From the NCBI GenBank assembly GCA_014204435.1, contig JACHLF010000001.1, forward strand, positions 372,001 through 436,000: a DNA stretch of 64,000 bases, given 5' to 3'. The translations under genes were made by a program, and so were the position numbers. The notes below the pieces were generated by a model. The model made no database searches and was not told the DNA's origin. It was given only the letters and a program-made list of their open reading frames with translations. The stretch comes from Mycobacteroides chelonae (GTDB lineage: Bacteria; Actinomycetota; Actinomycetes; Mycobacteriales; Mycobacteriaceae). How positions within the stretch are numbered: position 1 is the stretch's first letter; each line of letters starts with the position of its first letter. Below are positions 46,660-57,398 of this stretch, piece by piece.

Positions 46660-47937
46660 GTGAAGGCCATCGCATGGATCGCTGCCGTCGTGCTGTCCGT
46701 AGCTTTTGCGCCATTGGCGGGGAAGGCAGGCACTCCTGCCGCGCAGGCGGCGCCCGGCTGCGCTCAGCTGGATCCCACACTGCCTTGGTACGGCGACATC
46801 CGGGAACGGCTACAGGCCGCGATCGACGCCAACAGCACCTGCACCGGGACGTGGAAGCGACCCACGCCGGCGGTGGCGCTGTTCGATTGGGACAACACCG
46901 AGGTCAAGAACGACATCTCCGACGCCACCCTGGCGTGGATGCTGCGACACGACAAGATCCGCCAGCCCCGCGACTGGCACGACACCAGCCGCTTCATCAC
47001 CGAGGTCGCGGTCACCGCGCTGCGGGACGCCTGCGGCATCGCGACACCCGCCGGGCGGCCACTGCTCACGTCGACCAACGGGGCCTGCGCCGATGAGATC
47101 CTCGCGATCCGCGAGGGCGTGACCCATGACGAACAAGAAGCATTCACCGGGTACAACCAGCGCTGGAGCAATGGCGCTTATGTGTGGACCGTCGCCCTGA
47201 CCGCCGGCTACACCGCCGCTGAGGTCACCGAATTCGCGCAGGCCGCCAAGCGCGAGAACCTGGCCGCGCCCATCGGGGCCACGCAGACCATCGGCACCAC
47301 CACGGTGCCGGCATACGTGCACATCTACCCGCAGATCAAGGATCTCATCTCCACTTTGCAGGCGCATGGCGTCAGCACCTGGGTCATCTCGGCGTCCTCG
47401 GAGGTGATCGCCAAGGTGTGGTCACCGGAGATCGGGATTCCGACAAACCAGGTGATCGGTGTGCGCAGCGTCTACGACGCCAACGAAAGGCAGACTCCGC
47501 ACGTCAAGGGCTGTGGCGGTCAACCCGACGGTGCCGACACCGTCATCACCTACGTGGACGGCAAACGCTGCTGGGCCAACCAGGTGGTCTTCGGTGTGCA
47601 GGGACCGGCGGCGTTCGAGCCTTACGACGTCACCACACGGCAGATTCTCGCCGCGGGGGACTCGACCACCGATGTCACCTTTGTCGAGGACGCGACCGTC
47701 GCACATCTCGTCATCAATCGGAACAAGGCCGAGCTCATGTGCCGGGCCTACGACAACGCCGACGGCAAATGGCTGATCAACCCGATGTTCATCGACCCCT
47801 ATCCGCAACATATGGACCCGTACCCATGCGCGACCGACGGCCGGACCAACCCGGATGGCAGCACGGGACCGCTGCTTCGTTCCGACGGCACCGTCATCCC
47901 CGACCAGAAGGACACCGTCTTTTCCACGGGTATGTAG
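46660..47937 (+). CDS. Exported HAD-superfamily phosphatase
   Basis: A 425-residue protein with an N-terminal signal peptide (about residues 1-30, ending PAAQAAPGC). HAD motif I appears as ALFDWDNTEVKN (DxDxT near residue 75), motif II as WVISASSEVI, and motif III/IV as LAAGDSTTDVTFVED with the conserved GDSxxD. This resembles phosphoserine-phosphatase-like HAD proteins (HAD-IB), with a large cap between motifs I and II. The presence of a signal peptide implies action outside the cytoplasm, uncommon for HAD enzymes. The start is GTG 46660. Substrate unknown. The gene upstream is divergent. Confidence 0.83.
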   Translation: MKAIAWIAAVVLSVAFAPLAGKAGTPAAQAAPGCAQLDPTLPWYGDIRERLQAAIDANSTCTGTWKRPTPAVALFDWDNTEVKNDISDATLAWMLRHDKIRQPRDWHDTSRFITEVAVTALRDACGIATPAGRPLLTSTNGACADEILAIREGVTHDEQEAFTGYNQRWSNGAYVWTVALTAGYTAAEVTEFAQAAKRENLAAPIGATQTIGTTTVPAYVHIYPQIKDLISTLQAHGVSTWVISASSEVIAKVWSPEIGIPTNQVIGVRSVYDANERQTPHVKGCGGQPDGADTVITYVDGKRCWANQVVFGVQGPAAFEPYDVTTRQILAAGDSTTDVTFVEDATVAHLVINRNKAELMCRAYDNADGKWLINPMFIDPYPQHMDPYPCATDGRTNPDGSTGPLLRSDGTVIPDQKDTVFSTGM

Positions 47938-48067
47938 CGAACTGTTAGTCTCGTACGCGGCCCGGGCGTGCCCTGACGGCCGCCGAAACGGGTTACCCAA
48001 CGCTGGGATCACCAGCTGATTCATCTAGCAGATCACATGGCGAGCTGCAGGATGCGCAGGAGGATGT

Positions 48068-49396
48068 GTGCTTTCCGCTTTTGTCTCTGCTCTCAGGACA
48101 GCTGACCTGAGGCGGAAGATCCTCTTCACGATCGGGATCGTGTTCCTCTATCGACTCGGTGCGACCTTGCCGTCTCCCGGGGTGAACTACGCCAACGTGA
48201 AGTACTGCGTCGAGCAGGTCAGCAGTGGCGATTCGGCGCAGATCTACTCGCTGATCAACCTCTTCTCGGGTGGCGCGCTGCTGCAACTGTCGGTGTTCGC
48301 GGTCGGCGTCATGCCGTACATCACCGCCAGCATCATCGTGCAGCTGCTCACGGTGGTCATTCCCCGGTTCGAGCAACTGCGCAAGGAAGGCCAGTCCGGC
48401 CAGGCCAAGATGACGCAGTACACCCGCTACCTGTCGGTGGCCCTGGCGCTACTGCAGTCGACCTCGATCGTCGCGCTGGGTGCCAGCGGAAACCTGCTGC
48501 AGGGCTGCGACCGCAAGGATGAGATCGTCGCAGACCAGTCGATCTTCTCGCTCACGGTGATGGTGCTGGTCATGACTGCCGGATCCACCCTGGTGATGTG
48601 GCTCGGTGAGATGGTCACCGAACGCGGCATCGGCAACGGTATGTCGCTGCTGATCTTCGCCGGTATCGCCGCGCGGATCCCGGCCGAAGGCAAGACCATC
48701 CTCGACAGCCGCGGCGGCGTCACCTTCGCGGCCGTCTGTGTGGCGGCCCTGCTGATCGTGATCGGTGTGGTGTTCGTCGAACAGGGCCAGCGGCGCATCC
48801 CCGTCCAGTACGCCAAGCGCATGGTGGGCCGTCGCATGTACGGCGGTACGTCCACGTATCTGCCGCTGAAGGTCAACCAGGCCGGTGTTATCCCGGTGAT
48901 CTTCGCTTCCTCGTTGCTGTACATCCCAGGTCTGATCACCCAGCTGGTGCGCAGCGGTGGAAAGGAGAAGACGGGCTGGTGGGACCGATTCGTCAGCACC
49001 TACCTGACTGACCCCAGCAACTACTGGTACATCCTGATCTACTTCACGCTGATCGTGTTCTTCACGTTCTTCTACGTGTCGATCACGTTCAACCCGGACG
49101 AGCGTGCCGACGAGATGAACAAGTTCGGTGGCTTCATCCCCGGTATCCGTCCCGGGCGGGCGACCGCCGACTATCTGCGCTACGTGCTGAACCGCATCAC
49201 ATGGCCCGGCTCGATCTACTTGGGCATCATTGCCATCCTGCCCAACCTGTTCTTGCAGATCGGCAACTCGGGCGGCCTGCAGAACCTGCCGTTCGGTGGC
49301 ACCGCGGTACTGATCATGATCGGCGTCGGCCTCGATACTGTGAAGCAGATCGAAAGCCAGTTGATGCAGCGTAACTACGAAGGGTTCCTGAAGTGA
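48068..49396 (+). CDS. secY: Preprotein translocase subunit SecY
   Basis: A 442-residue, ten-helix channel subunit. Signatures: [28 protein letters not shown] at helix 1, [32 protein letters not shown], and the SecA-contact loops [21 protein letters not shown] and [29 protein letters not shown] start at 48068. Overlaps the adk GTG by four bases, so secY-adk are coupled. In most bacteria secY follows rplO in the spc operon; here about 9 kb intervene. Confidence 0.97.
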   Translation: MLSAFVSALRTADLRRKILFTIGIVFLYRLGATLPSPGVNYANVKYCVEQVSSGDSAQIYSLINLFSGGALLQLSVFAVGVMPYITASIIVQLLTVVIPRFEQLRKEGQSGQAKMTQYTRYLSVALALLQSTSIVALGASGNLLQGCDRKDEIVADQSIFSLTVMVLVMTAGSTLVMWLGEMVTERGIGNGMSLLIFAGIAARIPAEGKTILDSRGGVTFAAVCVAALLIVIGVVFVEQGQRRIPVQYAKRMVGRRMYGGTSTYLPLKVNQAGVIPVIFASSLLYIPGLITQLVRSGGKEKTGWWDRFVSTYLTDPSNYWYILIYFTLIVFFTFFYVSITFNPDERADEMNKFGGFIPGIRPGRATADYLRYVLNRITWPGSIYLGIIAILPNLFLQIGNSGGLQNLPFGGTAVLIMIGVGLDTVKQIESQLMQRNYEGFLK

Positions 49397-49938
49397 GAGT
49401 GGTGTTACTCGGCCCGCCAGGGGCAGGTAAAGGTACGCAGGCGCAACTGATTTCGGAGAAGTTCGGCATTCCGCAGATCTCCACCGGCGACTTGTTCCGG
49501 TCGAACATCAGCGAAGGCACCGAGCTGGGGATCCAGGCCAAGCAGTACCTGGACGCCGGAGACCTGGTGCCCAGCGAGGTCACCAACAAGATGGTCGAAG
49601 CGCGCCTCGACGAGGCCGATGCTGCCGACGGCTTCATTCTCGACGGCTTCCCGCGCACCGTGGACCAGGCGGATGCGCTGGCCGCGATGGAAGAGGCGCG
49701 CGGCGTGAAGATCGACGCCGTGCTGGAGTTCCGGGTACCGGTCGAAGAGCTGGTGCAGCGGCTGCTGGGCCGTGGCCGCGCAGACGACACCGAGGACATC
49801 ATTCGCAACCGGCTCAACGTGTACCGCGACGAGACCGCGCCGCTGCTGGAGTACTACCAGAGCGTGCTGCAGACCATTGATGCCGTCGGCACGGTGGACG
49901 AGGTGTTCGCGCGCACCTCACAGGCCTTGGTCCGGTAG
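49393..49938 (+). CDS. adk: Adenylate kinase
   Basis: A 181-residue short-form enzyme catalysing ATP + AMP to 2 ADP. The P-loop [10 protein letters not shown] is at residues 7-16, the AMP-binding [10 protein letters not shown] and [14 protein letters not shown] follow, and the lid is reduced ([21 protein letters not shown]) without zinc cysteines, as in other mycobacteria. GTG start overlapping the secY stop (GTGA). Confidence 0.97.
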   Translation: MRVVLLGPPGAGKGTQAQLISEKFGIPQISTGDLFRSNISEGTELGIQAKQYLDAGDLVPSEVTNKMVEARLDEADAADGFILDGFPRTVDQADALAAMEEARGVKIDAVLEFRVPVEELVQRLLGRGRADDTEDIIRNRLNVYRDETAPLLEYYQSVLQTIDAVGTVDEVFARTSQALVR

Positions 49939-49963
49939 CAGGCGAGTCAGCAGTGGGTCGTTA

Positions 49964-50758
49964 GTGGGTCTCTTCGGCCGCAAGAAGACGGTGGAGCAGC
50001 GCACCGCCGGTGAGCTCGATGCCATGGCTGCCGCGGGCTCGATCGTGGGTGCCGCGTTGGTCGCGGTGCGTGATGCGGCCAAGGCGGGCGTGTCGACGCT
50101 CGAACTGGACCAGGTCGCCGAGTCGGTGATCCGGGGTGCCGGTGCGGTGCCGTCTTTCCTGGGTTATCACGGATTCCCGGCATCCATATGCTCCTCGGTG
50201 AACGACCAGGTGGTTCACGGAATACCTTCGGCAACAGCGATTCTGGCCGACGGCGATTTGGTGTCCATCGACTGCGGAGCGATCCTGGACGGCTGGCACG
50301 GGGATTCCGCCTGGACGTTCGCGGTGGGCACCGTCATCCCCATCGACGAGGCACTCTCGGAAGCCACTCGGCTGTCGATGGAGGCCGGCATCGCGGCGAT
50401 GATCCCCGGGAACCGGCTCACCGATGTGTCCCATGCGATCGAGTTGGGCACGCGGGCAGCCGAGAAGAAATTCGATCGAGCATTCGGGATCGTGGAGGGC
50501 TACGGCGGCCACGGCATCGGTCGCTCGATGCATCTGGATCCGTTCCTGCCCAACGAGGGAGCGCCCGGCAAGGGGCCGCTGCTCGCGGTGGGGTCGGTGC
50601 TTGCGATCGAACCGATGCTCACCCTCGGCACCACCCAGACCCGGGTGCTCACCGACGACTGGACCGTCGTCACCACCGATGGATCACGGGCTGCGCACTG
50701 GGAGCACACGGTGGCCGTCACCGAGGACGGCCCCCGCATCCTTACCCTGCGTCCCTAG
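49964..50758 (+). CDS. map: Methionine aminopeptidase, type I
   Basis: A 264-residue metallopeptidase removing the initiator methionine. Metal ligands appear in [21 protein letters not shown] (Asp pair), [14 protein letters not shown] (His), AIEPMLTLG (Glu) and [12 protein letters not shown] (Glu). I use GTG 49964 ([12 protein letters not shown]), 25 bases after adk; the longer frame up to 49772 lies inside adk in another frame and is not used. It completes secY-adk-map. Confidence 0.95.
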   Translation: MGLFGRKKTVEQRTAGELDAMAAAGSIVGAALVAVRDAAKAGVSTLELDQVAESVIRGAGAVPSFLGYHGFPASICSSVNDQVVHGIPSATAILADGDLVSIDCGAILDGWHGDSAWTFAVGTVIPIDEALSEATRLSMEAGIAAMIPGNRLTDVSHAIELGTRAAEKKFDRAFGIVEGYGGHGIGRSMHLDPFLPNEGAPGKGPLLAVGSVLAIEPMLTLGTTQTRVLTDDWTVVTTDGSRAAHWEHTVAVTEDGPRILTLRP

Positions 50759-51640
50759 TTACTCGCCCTCGATCGATGCCGTGCGCTCGACGGAGAAGGT
50801 GGCCACGCACGCGATCGCCCGATCGCCTTGAGCCCATGAGCGTTTCGTCGGATACAGGTAGGTGATCTCGACGGCGTCGTCGTCGAATGCGCTGGGCGAG
50901 TAGCTCTCCAGCTCCGCACCGCATTCTTCGTTGCCCTTTTCGTCCAGCACCGACTGATCGGGAAGCGAGCTACCCGAGAGCGGCAACACCGCGTACACCT
51001 CGGCCTTGTGTGGCTGCGCGCAGGGAATGGCCTTGGTGGTGGTGTAGTAGCTCTTATCCCCCAGATCGGCGATGCAATCGCCCACCTGCAGCTTGGTGAC
51101 ATCCATGTCGCCGGACTGGGTGACGTGTCCCGAATCGTCGCGCTTCGCCGAGCTGCCGGCGCTCACCACGGCGATGACGGCGATGACGGCGATCCAGATG
51201 AAGCCGAGCACGATGCCGGCTATCGCCATGCCGCGGCCGTTCTGACCGGTTCTCTTGATCTGGTTCAGGCTGATGAAGCCGAAGATGACACCGAAGATGC
51301 CGGCGCAGATCGGGATGATGCCGAGGATTAGTGCCGTGATGGCGAATCCGTTGGTGCCTCGTGCGCTTTCCACGGGCGGGTAGGCGCCGGCAGCGGGGTA
51401 ACCGTACGGCGACGCCGGCGGCGGGGGATACCCGGGTGGCGGCGGGTAGGCCGGTGGATTGACCTGGGGGTAGGGCGGGTACGGCTCGACGCCTGCAGGA
51501 CCGGTCGGGGGAACGGGGGGATATCCACCTGACGGCGGTGGCTCGAACGGCGGGTACCCCGAGCCTGTCGGCGTCGGGTAGGGCGGGAACTCCGGTGGCT
51601 CGGGATCCGAGGGCGGAGGTCCAGCAGGCGGTTGCGTCAT
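50759..51640 (-). CDS. Proline-rich membrane protein with DUF4190 and septum-formation-like domain
   Basis: A 293-residue protein in three parts. Residues 1-90 are a Pro/Tyr/Gly-rich cytoplasmic tail (repeated YPP and PPG units). Residues about 95-165 hold two membrane helices with the DUF4190 pattern NGFAITALILGIIPICAGIFGVIFG and RGMAIAGIVLGF. The outer C-terminal part (VTKLQVGDCIADL, PCAQPHKAEVYAVLPL, CVATFSVE) resembles the septum-formation family domain, with conserved Cys pairs. Such proteins are common in actinobacteria; exact function is unknown. It converges on map with no gap. Confidence 0.82.
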   Translation of the reverse strand: MTQPPAGPPPSDPEPPEFPPYPTPTGSGYPPFEPPPSGGYPPVPPTGPAGVEPYPPYPQVNPPAYPPPPGYPPPPASPYGYPAAGAYPPVESARGTNGFAITALILGIIPICAGIFGVIFGFISLNQIKRTGQNGRGMAIAGIVLGFIWIAVIAVIAVVSAGSSAKRDDSGHVTQSGDMDVTKLQVGDCIADLGDKSYYTTTKAIPCAQPHKAEVYAVLPLSGSSLPDQSVLDEKGNEECGAELESYSPSAFDDDAVEITYLYPTKRSWAQGDRAIACVATFSVERTASIEGE

Positions 51641-51685
51641 GTAGGGACTTTAGCAAACTCGCCGTGCGCTGGGTGGGTACATCGA

Positions 51686-52303
51686 TTAGCCGGATAGGCC
51701 GTTCAGGTAGGTCTGCACGTCGGTGGCGTCGGGGAGTAGACCCGAATCCCTGGCGTCGAGCAATGACGGTGCGGCACTGTCCTTTTCGGAAACCAGCAAG
51801 GACAGTTCGGTGCCGTCGGGCCTGCGAGTCGGCCATGGGATTCCAACGGTCGCGTCCAGCGGATCGACACCGTGCTCACGTCCGGGGGCATATCCGGCCG
51901 AGCATAGATACACCACCGTCGAGTCGTCCTCGAGAGCGAGGAACCCGTGACCGACTCCCTCCGGAACGTACACGGCGCGGCGGTCTTGGGGATCGAGAAG
52001 CACTGCGTCCCAAGCACCGAACGTCGTTGAGCCGACGCGGATGTCGACCACGACGTCGTACACGGCCCCGGTCAGGCAGGTCACGTACTTCGCTTGTCCG
52101 GGGGGGGCGTCGGCGAAGTGGATGCCGCGCAGCGACCCGGCCGCCGACACCGAGCAATTGGCCTGTTGCAGGTCGAAGGGATGCCCGATGGCCTCGGCCA
52201 GCGCTGGGCCCTTGAACAATTCGAGGAATACCCCACGGCTGTCGTGATGCTGTACCGGAGTGATCTCGAAGGAACCGGGTACCGAGAGTTCGCGGATCTT
52301 CAC
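51686..52303 (-). CDS. rmlC: dTDP-4-dehydrorhamnose 3,5-epimerase
   Basis: A 205-residue cupin-fold epimerase in dTDP-L-rhamnose synthesis; rhamnose links arabinogalactan to peptidoglycan in mycobacteria. Signatures: HHDSRGVFLELFKG, SAAGSLRGIHFADAPPGQAKYVTCLTGAVYDVVVDIR (catalytic His in RGIHF) and VYVPEGVGHGFLALEDDSTVVYLCS. Start GTG 52303 (VKIRELSVPG), one base after the rmlB stop; the longer frame to 52504 is inside rmlB. Forms rmlB-rmlC with the upstream gene. Confidence 0.96.
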   Translation of the reverse strand: MKIRELSVPGSFEITPVQHHDSRGVFLELFKGPALAEAIGHPFDLQQANCSVSAAGSLRGIHFADAPPGQAKYVTCLTGAVYDVVVDIRVGSTTFGAWDAVLLDPQDRRAVYVPEGVGHGFLALEDDSTVVYLCSAGYAPGREHGVDPLDATVGIPWPTRRPDGTELSLLVSEKDSAAPSLLDARDSGLLPDATDVQTYLNGLSG

Positions 52304-52304
52304 G

Positions 52305-53303
<999 letters not shown>

Positions 53304-53320
53304 CTAACCCTAGTGGGCGA

Positions 53321-54145
53321 CTACCTCAGCGTGTCCGCCAACGAGGTCAATGTGTCGACCAGGCCCTTGTCGCCCAGGACCTGAATCAGCACTTGGTCGG
53401 CGCCGGCGTCAAGGTGCTCGTTCAGTCGCGCGGCGATCTCCGTTGCGGTTCCGTGCGCCACCACCGCGTCGATGAAGGTGTCGCTACCGGGCGAAGTGAC
53501 GTCCTCATCGCTGAAACCGAGCCTCTTCCAGTTGCTTACGTAGTTGCTCAGCTGCAGATAGAAGTCGACGGTGCGTCGGCCGACCTCGCGCGCACGGGGC
53601 GCGTCGGTGTTCAGCACCACCTTGTGCTCGGGGACTAGCAGGGCGTCAGGACCGATGATCTCCCGTGCCTGCCGGGTGTGTTCGGGAGTCGTCAGATACG
53701 GGTGTGCGCCTGCGGTGCGATCCGCGGACAGTTTCAGCACCTTGGGGCCCAGGGCGGCCAGCGCGCGGCGGTCCCTGGGAACTCCTGCGGCGTCCAGTCC
53801 ATCCAGGTATTCGACGAGGGCGTCGTAGGGCTTGTGGTATTCGGCCGAGGCCTCGGGATGCCCAGCGCCCACCCCGAGGAGGAACCGGCCGGGGTAGGCC
53901 GCCTCGATGCGGTGGAACGCGGCAGCTATCTCGTCGACCGGACAGGTCCAGATGTTCACGATGCCGCTGGCGACCGTGAGATTCTCGGTCGCTTCGAGTA
54001 ACGGCTCTACATACGCGAGGTCGGAGGTGAACACGCCCCCGATCCACACCGAGCCGTAGCCGAGATCCTCGATTGCCGTGGCCTGCTCCGGGGTGACCGG
54101 GCCGCCTTTCCACACTCCATACCGGTTGAGGTTCGATTCGCCCAT
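53321..54145 (-). CDS. LLM-class F420-dependent oxidoreductase
   Basis: A 274-residue luciferase-like protein (TIM barrel). NRYGVWKGGPVTPEQATAIEDLGYGSVWIGG at the start and HPYLTTPEHTRQAREIIGPDALLVPEHKVVL in the second half fit the mycobacterial subfamily whose members use the deazaflavin F420. In M. tuberculosis a counterpart lies beside rmlB (Rv3463), so the place is conserved. I start at ATG 54145 (MGESNLNRYG); an upstream in-frame start at 54190 would add 15 residues without a better ribosome site. Substrate unknown. Confidence 0.85.
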   Translation of the reverse strand: MGESNLNRYGVWKGGPVTPEQATAIEDLGYGSVWIGGVFTSDLAYVEPLLEATENLTVASGIVNIWTCPVDEIAAAFHRIEAAYPGRFLLGVGAGHPEASAEYHKPYDALVEYLDGLDAAGVPRDRRALAALGPKVLKLSADRTAGAHPYLTTPEHTRQAREIIGPDALLVPEHKVVLNTDAPRAREVGRRTVDFYLQLSNYVSNWKRLGFSDEDVTSPGSDTFIDAVVAHGTATEIAARLNEHLDAGADQVLIQVLGDKGLVDTLTSLADTLR

Positions 54146-54174
54146 GTCGCGTCCCAACTTCGCACGAGGTGTCG

Positions 54175-54441
54175 CTATTCCTCGACCCATCCTTCCGGAC
54201 GTGCTGCGGGTGCGGGTTCCTTGGTCTGCTGGTTGCGGTTGAGAAGCTCGGGCACGGCGATGCCCAGGGCAGAGGCCGCGAATCCCCCCGCGCCCGCACC
54301 GTTCAAGGCGGCAGACAGTGAGGTCAGGCCGAGAAACGGCATTCCGTCGCCGTGGCCGATATCGGTGAGAAGCAATGCCGAGAGCACCGCTATCCCGCCG
54401 ACTGCGAAGGCCGCCAGGTACCCGACCGCCAGACCGTCCAC
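54175..54441 (-). CDS. Small membrane protein of unknown function
   Basis: An 88-residue predicted membrane protein: LAVGYLAAFAVGGIAVLSALLL forms one helix, GAGAGGFAASALGIAVPELL a probable second, and the C-terminus is charged and acidic (QQTKEPAPAARPEGWVEE). The GTG start at 54441 has GGGGAGGGGG seven bases upstream, a strong ribosome site that supports it as a real gene. It precedes the F420-type gene by about 30 bases and may be cotranscribed. I do not recognise the family. Confidence 0.6.
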   Translation of the reverse strand: MDGLAVGYLAAFAVGGIAVLSALLLTDIGHGDGMPFLGLTSLSAALNGAGAGGFAASALGIAVPELLNRNQQTKEPAPAARPEGWVEE

Positions 54442-54579
54442 GCGACCCCCTCCCCGTCGTCCCCGTTGCTGCTGGCGATGTTCGCCATTCCCGTCATAGG
54501 TACCACGAATCTGTCTTGCTGGCTATGGTCTGCGGGCCTGAGCAGGCGCCCTCGTGCTGTTGCGCGGTACCGTCATGGG

Positions 54580-55863
54580 GTGGCTCACCTTGCGGCAGTC
54601 TCGGAGGACGCGCACCGGGACATCACCGACGACGCCGTCGTGATCGTCGGCGGCGGTCCTGTCGGGTTGCTGGCCGCGACGGTGTTGGCGCGCCGGGGAA
54701 TTCGCGTGGTTGTGCTGGAAGCCGCGGGTTCCAAAGAACGTCAGCGGCATCGGAACTGCGCCACGTTCGTCGGGCATTCGACATTGCGGCGATATGACCG
54801 TGTGGCGCCCGAGCTGGGCGCGCGGCTACGTGCATCGGCGCTGGCGGTCCACGGCGTGCAGACCTTCTATCAGGGCCGGCCGGTCTTTGTTATGTCCTCG
54901 TACGCTCCCTCACGGATTCCCGGCCCGTGGAATCCCGCGGCATGGGGAATGAGTTTGTCGCAGCGCGCCATTGAAGACGAGACCCTGGCCGAGGCACTGA
55001 GTCTGGGCGTGGAGTACCACTCGGGGATCGCCGTCACCGACATCAGCACCGACCACACCGGCGCGCGGCTCACCCTCGCGAGCGGTTACCGGGTACGTGC
55101 GAGCTACGTGATCGCCGCGGACGGCACCAAGTCGGCCATTCGTCAGGCATTGCACATCGGTATGTCTGAGCGCCCGCCGTCGCCGCGCTGCGTGGTGATC
55201 GACGTCGAGCCGCATCCGGACGGTCTCACGGTGGATTTGCCCGTGCAGATCCAGTACCACCACCCGGACCTGGGCGGACGGCACGCGATTCGTCTGCCCT
55301 ACCCCGACGGTCTGCGCCTGGACGTCCAGCTCTTGCCCGATGACGAGGCGGCGCCGGCGAACGAGCAGGCACGTTCCTGGGTGGCCGCGCTCACCCGCGA
55401 CGACTGGTACGCCGACCACATCAGGTCGGTCGAGGTGCATCAGACCGTTCAAGGCGTGGCGGCCAGCTACACCGACGTCAACCGTCGGGTGCTGCTCGCG
55501 GGAGAGGCCGCCCATCAGTTCGCTCCGCTGGGCGGGCGCAGCCTCAACTCGGGTGTGGCCGACGCGGTCGCGGCGGCGGAGGCCATCGCGGAGGCGTTGG
55601 GCGAGTTCAGCGATCTGGCCCAGGCGTGGTTGGCCGTCAACCGCAGTGCCCGGGAGCGGCGCCGCTCGGGCGTGCGCAACCGGCTGCTGTCCGCCCGGGC
55701 GCAGCGCGTCCTGGACGGATCGGACGTTTCGATGCGCGTCAGGCGCACGGTGGCCGCCAAGTCCGCGCCTCATATATGGATCGCGGGAGCATGGTTGACG
55801 GCGGGTCTGGTGCGACCCACGGCGATTCCCCATATCAGCAGGTCGGGAGTCACCTGGTCCTGA
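54580..55863 (+). CDS. FAD-dependent aromatic-ring-type monooxygenase
   Basis: A 427-residue PHBH-family flavoprotein. The FAD/NADPH motifs are AVVIVGGGPVGLLAATVLARRGIRVVVLEA at the N-terminus, YVIAADGTKSAIRQ (DG motif) in the middle, and VLLAGEAAHQFAPLGGRSLNSGVADAVAAAEAIA (GD-type motif, here GE). Members hydroxylate phenols or polyketide-like rings, and some are 3-(3-hydroxyphenyl)propionate-type enzymes. I use GTG 54580 (VAHLAAVSED); the frame is open much further up but without coding character. It lies before infA and is divergent from the small membrane protein gene. Confidence 0.82.
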   Translation: MAHLAAVSEDAHRDITDDAVVIVGGGPVGLLAATVLARRGIRVVVLEAAGSKERQRHRNCATFVGHSTLRRYDRVAPELGARLRASALAVHGVQTFYQGRPVFVMSSYAPSRIPGPWNPAAWGMSLSQRAIEDETLAEALSLGVEYHSGIAVTDISTDHTGARLTLASGYRVRASYVIAADGTKSAIRQALHIGMSERPPSPRCVVIDVEPHPDGLTVDLPVQIQYHHPDLGGRHAIRLPYPDGLRLDVQLLPDDEAAPANEQARSWVAALTRDDWYADHIRSVEVHQTVQGVAASYTDVNRRVLLAGEAAHQFAPLGGRSLNSGVADAVAAAEAIAEALGEFSDLAQAWLAVNRSARERRRSGVRNRLLSARAQRVLDGSDVSMRVRRTVAAKSAPHIWIAGAWLTAGLVRPTAIPHISRSGVTWS

Positions 55864-55897
55864 GACGACCGGGGGATTGGCGGCTCCCTTCGCCGGT

Positions 55898-55926
55898 TTG
55901 GTTTGGGGGCGCTACGCGGGTATCCT
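55898..55926 (+). promoter_or_regulatory. Candidate infA operon promoter
   Basis: TTGGTT (55898-55903), a 17-base spacer and TATCCT (55921-55926), matching in type the elements before rpsJ and rpsH. It gives a leader of about 135 bases to infA. The remaining bases of the 207-base gap show no gene. Confidence 0.5.
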
Positions 55927-56070
55927 TGAGCAACGGTACGGCTTCCGTGCCGACTATTCTGCGTGCCCAGTCCTGGAATTTCCTGTCACCGGCTCACGTT
56001 CGAGGGTCGGTAACGTTTGCCGTGTCCAAGCCGGCGACAGCCGGAGCAGGCAATCAGAATCGCGGAGGAT

Positions 56071-56292
56071 ATGGCTAAGAAAGACGGAGCCATCGAGGTC
56101 GAGGGTCGGGTGGTCGAGCCCCTGCCCAATGCGATGTTTCGCATTGAGCTGGAGAACGGGCACAAGGTACTCGCTCACATCAGCGGCAAGATGCGGCAGC
56201 ACTACATCCGCATCCTGCCCGAGGACAGAGTGGTAGTGGAGTTGTCTCCCTACGACCTGTCCCGCGGTCGGATCGTTTACCGGTACAAGTAA
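56071..56292 (+). CDS. infA: Translation initiation factor IF-1
   Basis: A 73-residue OB-fold factor that occupies the A-site during initiation. [54 protein letters not shown] is essentially the canonical sequence. CGGAGGAT precedes the ATG at 56071; upstream codons are leader. First gene of the alpha-operon cluster. Confidence 0.98.
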
Positions 56293-56314
56293 CGACAAGA
56301 ACAGGATTGGAAAC

Positions 56315-56428
56315 GTGAAGGTCAACCCGAGCGTCAAGCCGATCTGCGACAAGTGCCGCGTCATTCGCCGGCACGGGCGGGTCATGGTGATCTGCCAGGA
56401 CCCTCGCCACAAGCAGCGGCAGGGCTAA
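56315..56428 (+). CDS. rpmJ: 50S ribosomal protein L36
   Basis: A 37-residue L36 of the zinc type: [20 protein letters not shown] then [15 protein letters not shown], with the C-C-C-H zinc ligands intact. The start is GTG 56315 and the stop TAA 56426-56428. Only 22 bases separate it from infA. A zinc-free paralogue usually exists elsewhere in mycobacterial genomes. Confidence 0.97.
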   Translation: MKVNPSVKPICDKCRVIRRHGRVMVICQDPRHKQRQG

Positions 56429-56584
56429 GCCGTCAGGCCAAGCCCGCTACATAACTGAATGATGACCTCCCAGATCCACTGACCGGGTTCGCCGGACAGA
56501 CACCCCCGGAACGGAGGCCGGGGCCCCAACCTAGAGGGGGCGGACTGGGAACAGACCTTCGTTGAATGAAAGAGGAACTGCCGC
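56429..56584 (+). promoter_or_regulatory. Structured gap between rpmJ and rpsM
   Basis: The 156 bases before rpsM are far longer than the other gaps in this operon. They contain GC-rich dyads, including CCCCCGG...CCGGGG at about 56501-56525, and end in GAGGAACTGCCGC before the rpsM ATG. The position is where S4 binds the alpha-operon leader in other bacteria; a similar role here is inference. Confidence 0.4.
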
Positions 56585-56959
56585 ATGGCACGTCTAGTAG
56601 GCGTCGACCTACCGCGCGATAAGCGTATGGAAATCGCGCTCACCTATATCTATGGCATTGGCCGGACCCGATCCAAGGAGATCCTGGCCGCCACGGGCAT
56701 CAGCCCCGAGCAGCGCAGCAAGGACCTGACCGATGATCAGGTGACGCAGCTGCGTGAATACATCGAAGCCTCTCTCAAGGTGGAGGGTGACCTGCGCCGC
56801 GAGGTGCAGGCCGACATCCGCCGCAAGATCGAGATCGGCTGCTACCAGGGTCTGCGCCACCGTCGCGGCCTGCCGGTGCGCGGTCAGCGGACCAAGACCA
56901 ATGCGCGTACCCGCAAGGGCCCGAAGCGCACCATCGCCGGCAAGAAGAAGGCTAGGTAA
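56585..56959 (+). CDS. rpsM: 30S ribosomal protein S13
   Basis: A 124-residue S13 on the subunit head contacting P-site t[37 protein letters not shown] and the C-terminal [25 protein letters not shown] are diagnostic. Followed after four bases by rpsK. Confidence 0.98.
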   Translation: MARLVGVDLPRDKRMEIALTYIYGIGRTRSKEILAATGISPEQRSKDLTDDQVTQLREYIEASLKVEGDLRREVQADIRRKIEIGCYQGLRHRRGLPVRGQRTKTNARTRKGPKRTIAGKKKAR

Positions 56960-56963
56960 CCCC

Positions 56964-57383
56964 GTGGCACCACCGAAGAAGGGCGCCGGTTCCGGGCCCA
57001 AGAAGGCGCAGAAGACCCGTCGCCGGGAAAAGAAGAACATCCCGCTCGGTGCCGCGCACATCAAGAGCACGTTCAACAACACCATCGTGTCGATCACCGA
57101 TCCCTCGGGTAACGTGATCGCGTGGGCGTCTTCCGGCCATGTCGGCTTCAAGGGTTCACGTAAGTCGACCCCGTTCGCTGCGCAGCTCGCTGCCGAGAAC
57201 GCTGCCCGCAAGGCGCAGGAGCACGGCGTCAAGAAGGTCGACGTGTTCGTCAAGGGTCCCGGTTCCGGCCGCGAGACCGCCATCCGCTCGCTGCAGGCCG
57301 CCGGCCTCGAAGTGGGTGCGATTTCCGATGTCACTCCACAGCCGCACAACGGTTGCCGTCCGCCCAAGCGGCGCCGGGTCTAA
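56964..57383 (+). CDS. rpsK: 30S ribosomal protein S11
   Basis: A 139-residue S11 on the platform of the small subunit. [44 protein letters not shown] and [18 protein letters not shown] are diagnostic. GTG start at 56964 with the Ala/Pro/Lys-rich N-terminus usual in mycobacteria. Confidence 0.97.
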   Translation: MAPPKKGAGSGPKKAQKTRRREKKNIPLGAAHIKSTFNNTIVSITDPSGNVIAWASSGHVGFKGSRKSTPFAAQLAAENAARKAQEHGVKKVDVFVKGPGSGRETAIRSLQAAGLEVGAISDVTPQPHNGCRPPKRRRV

Positions 57384-57398
57384 GGGAGGTTTGAACTA

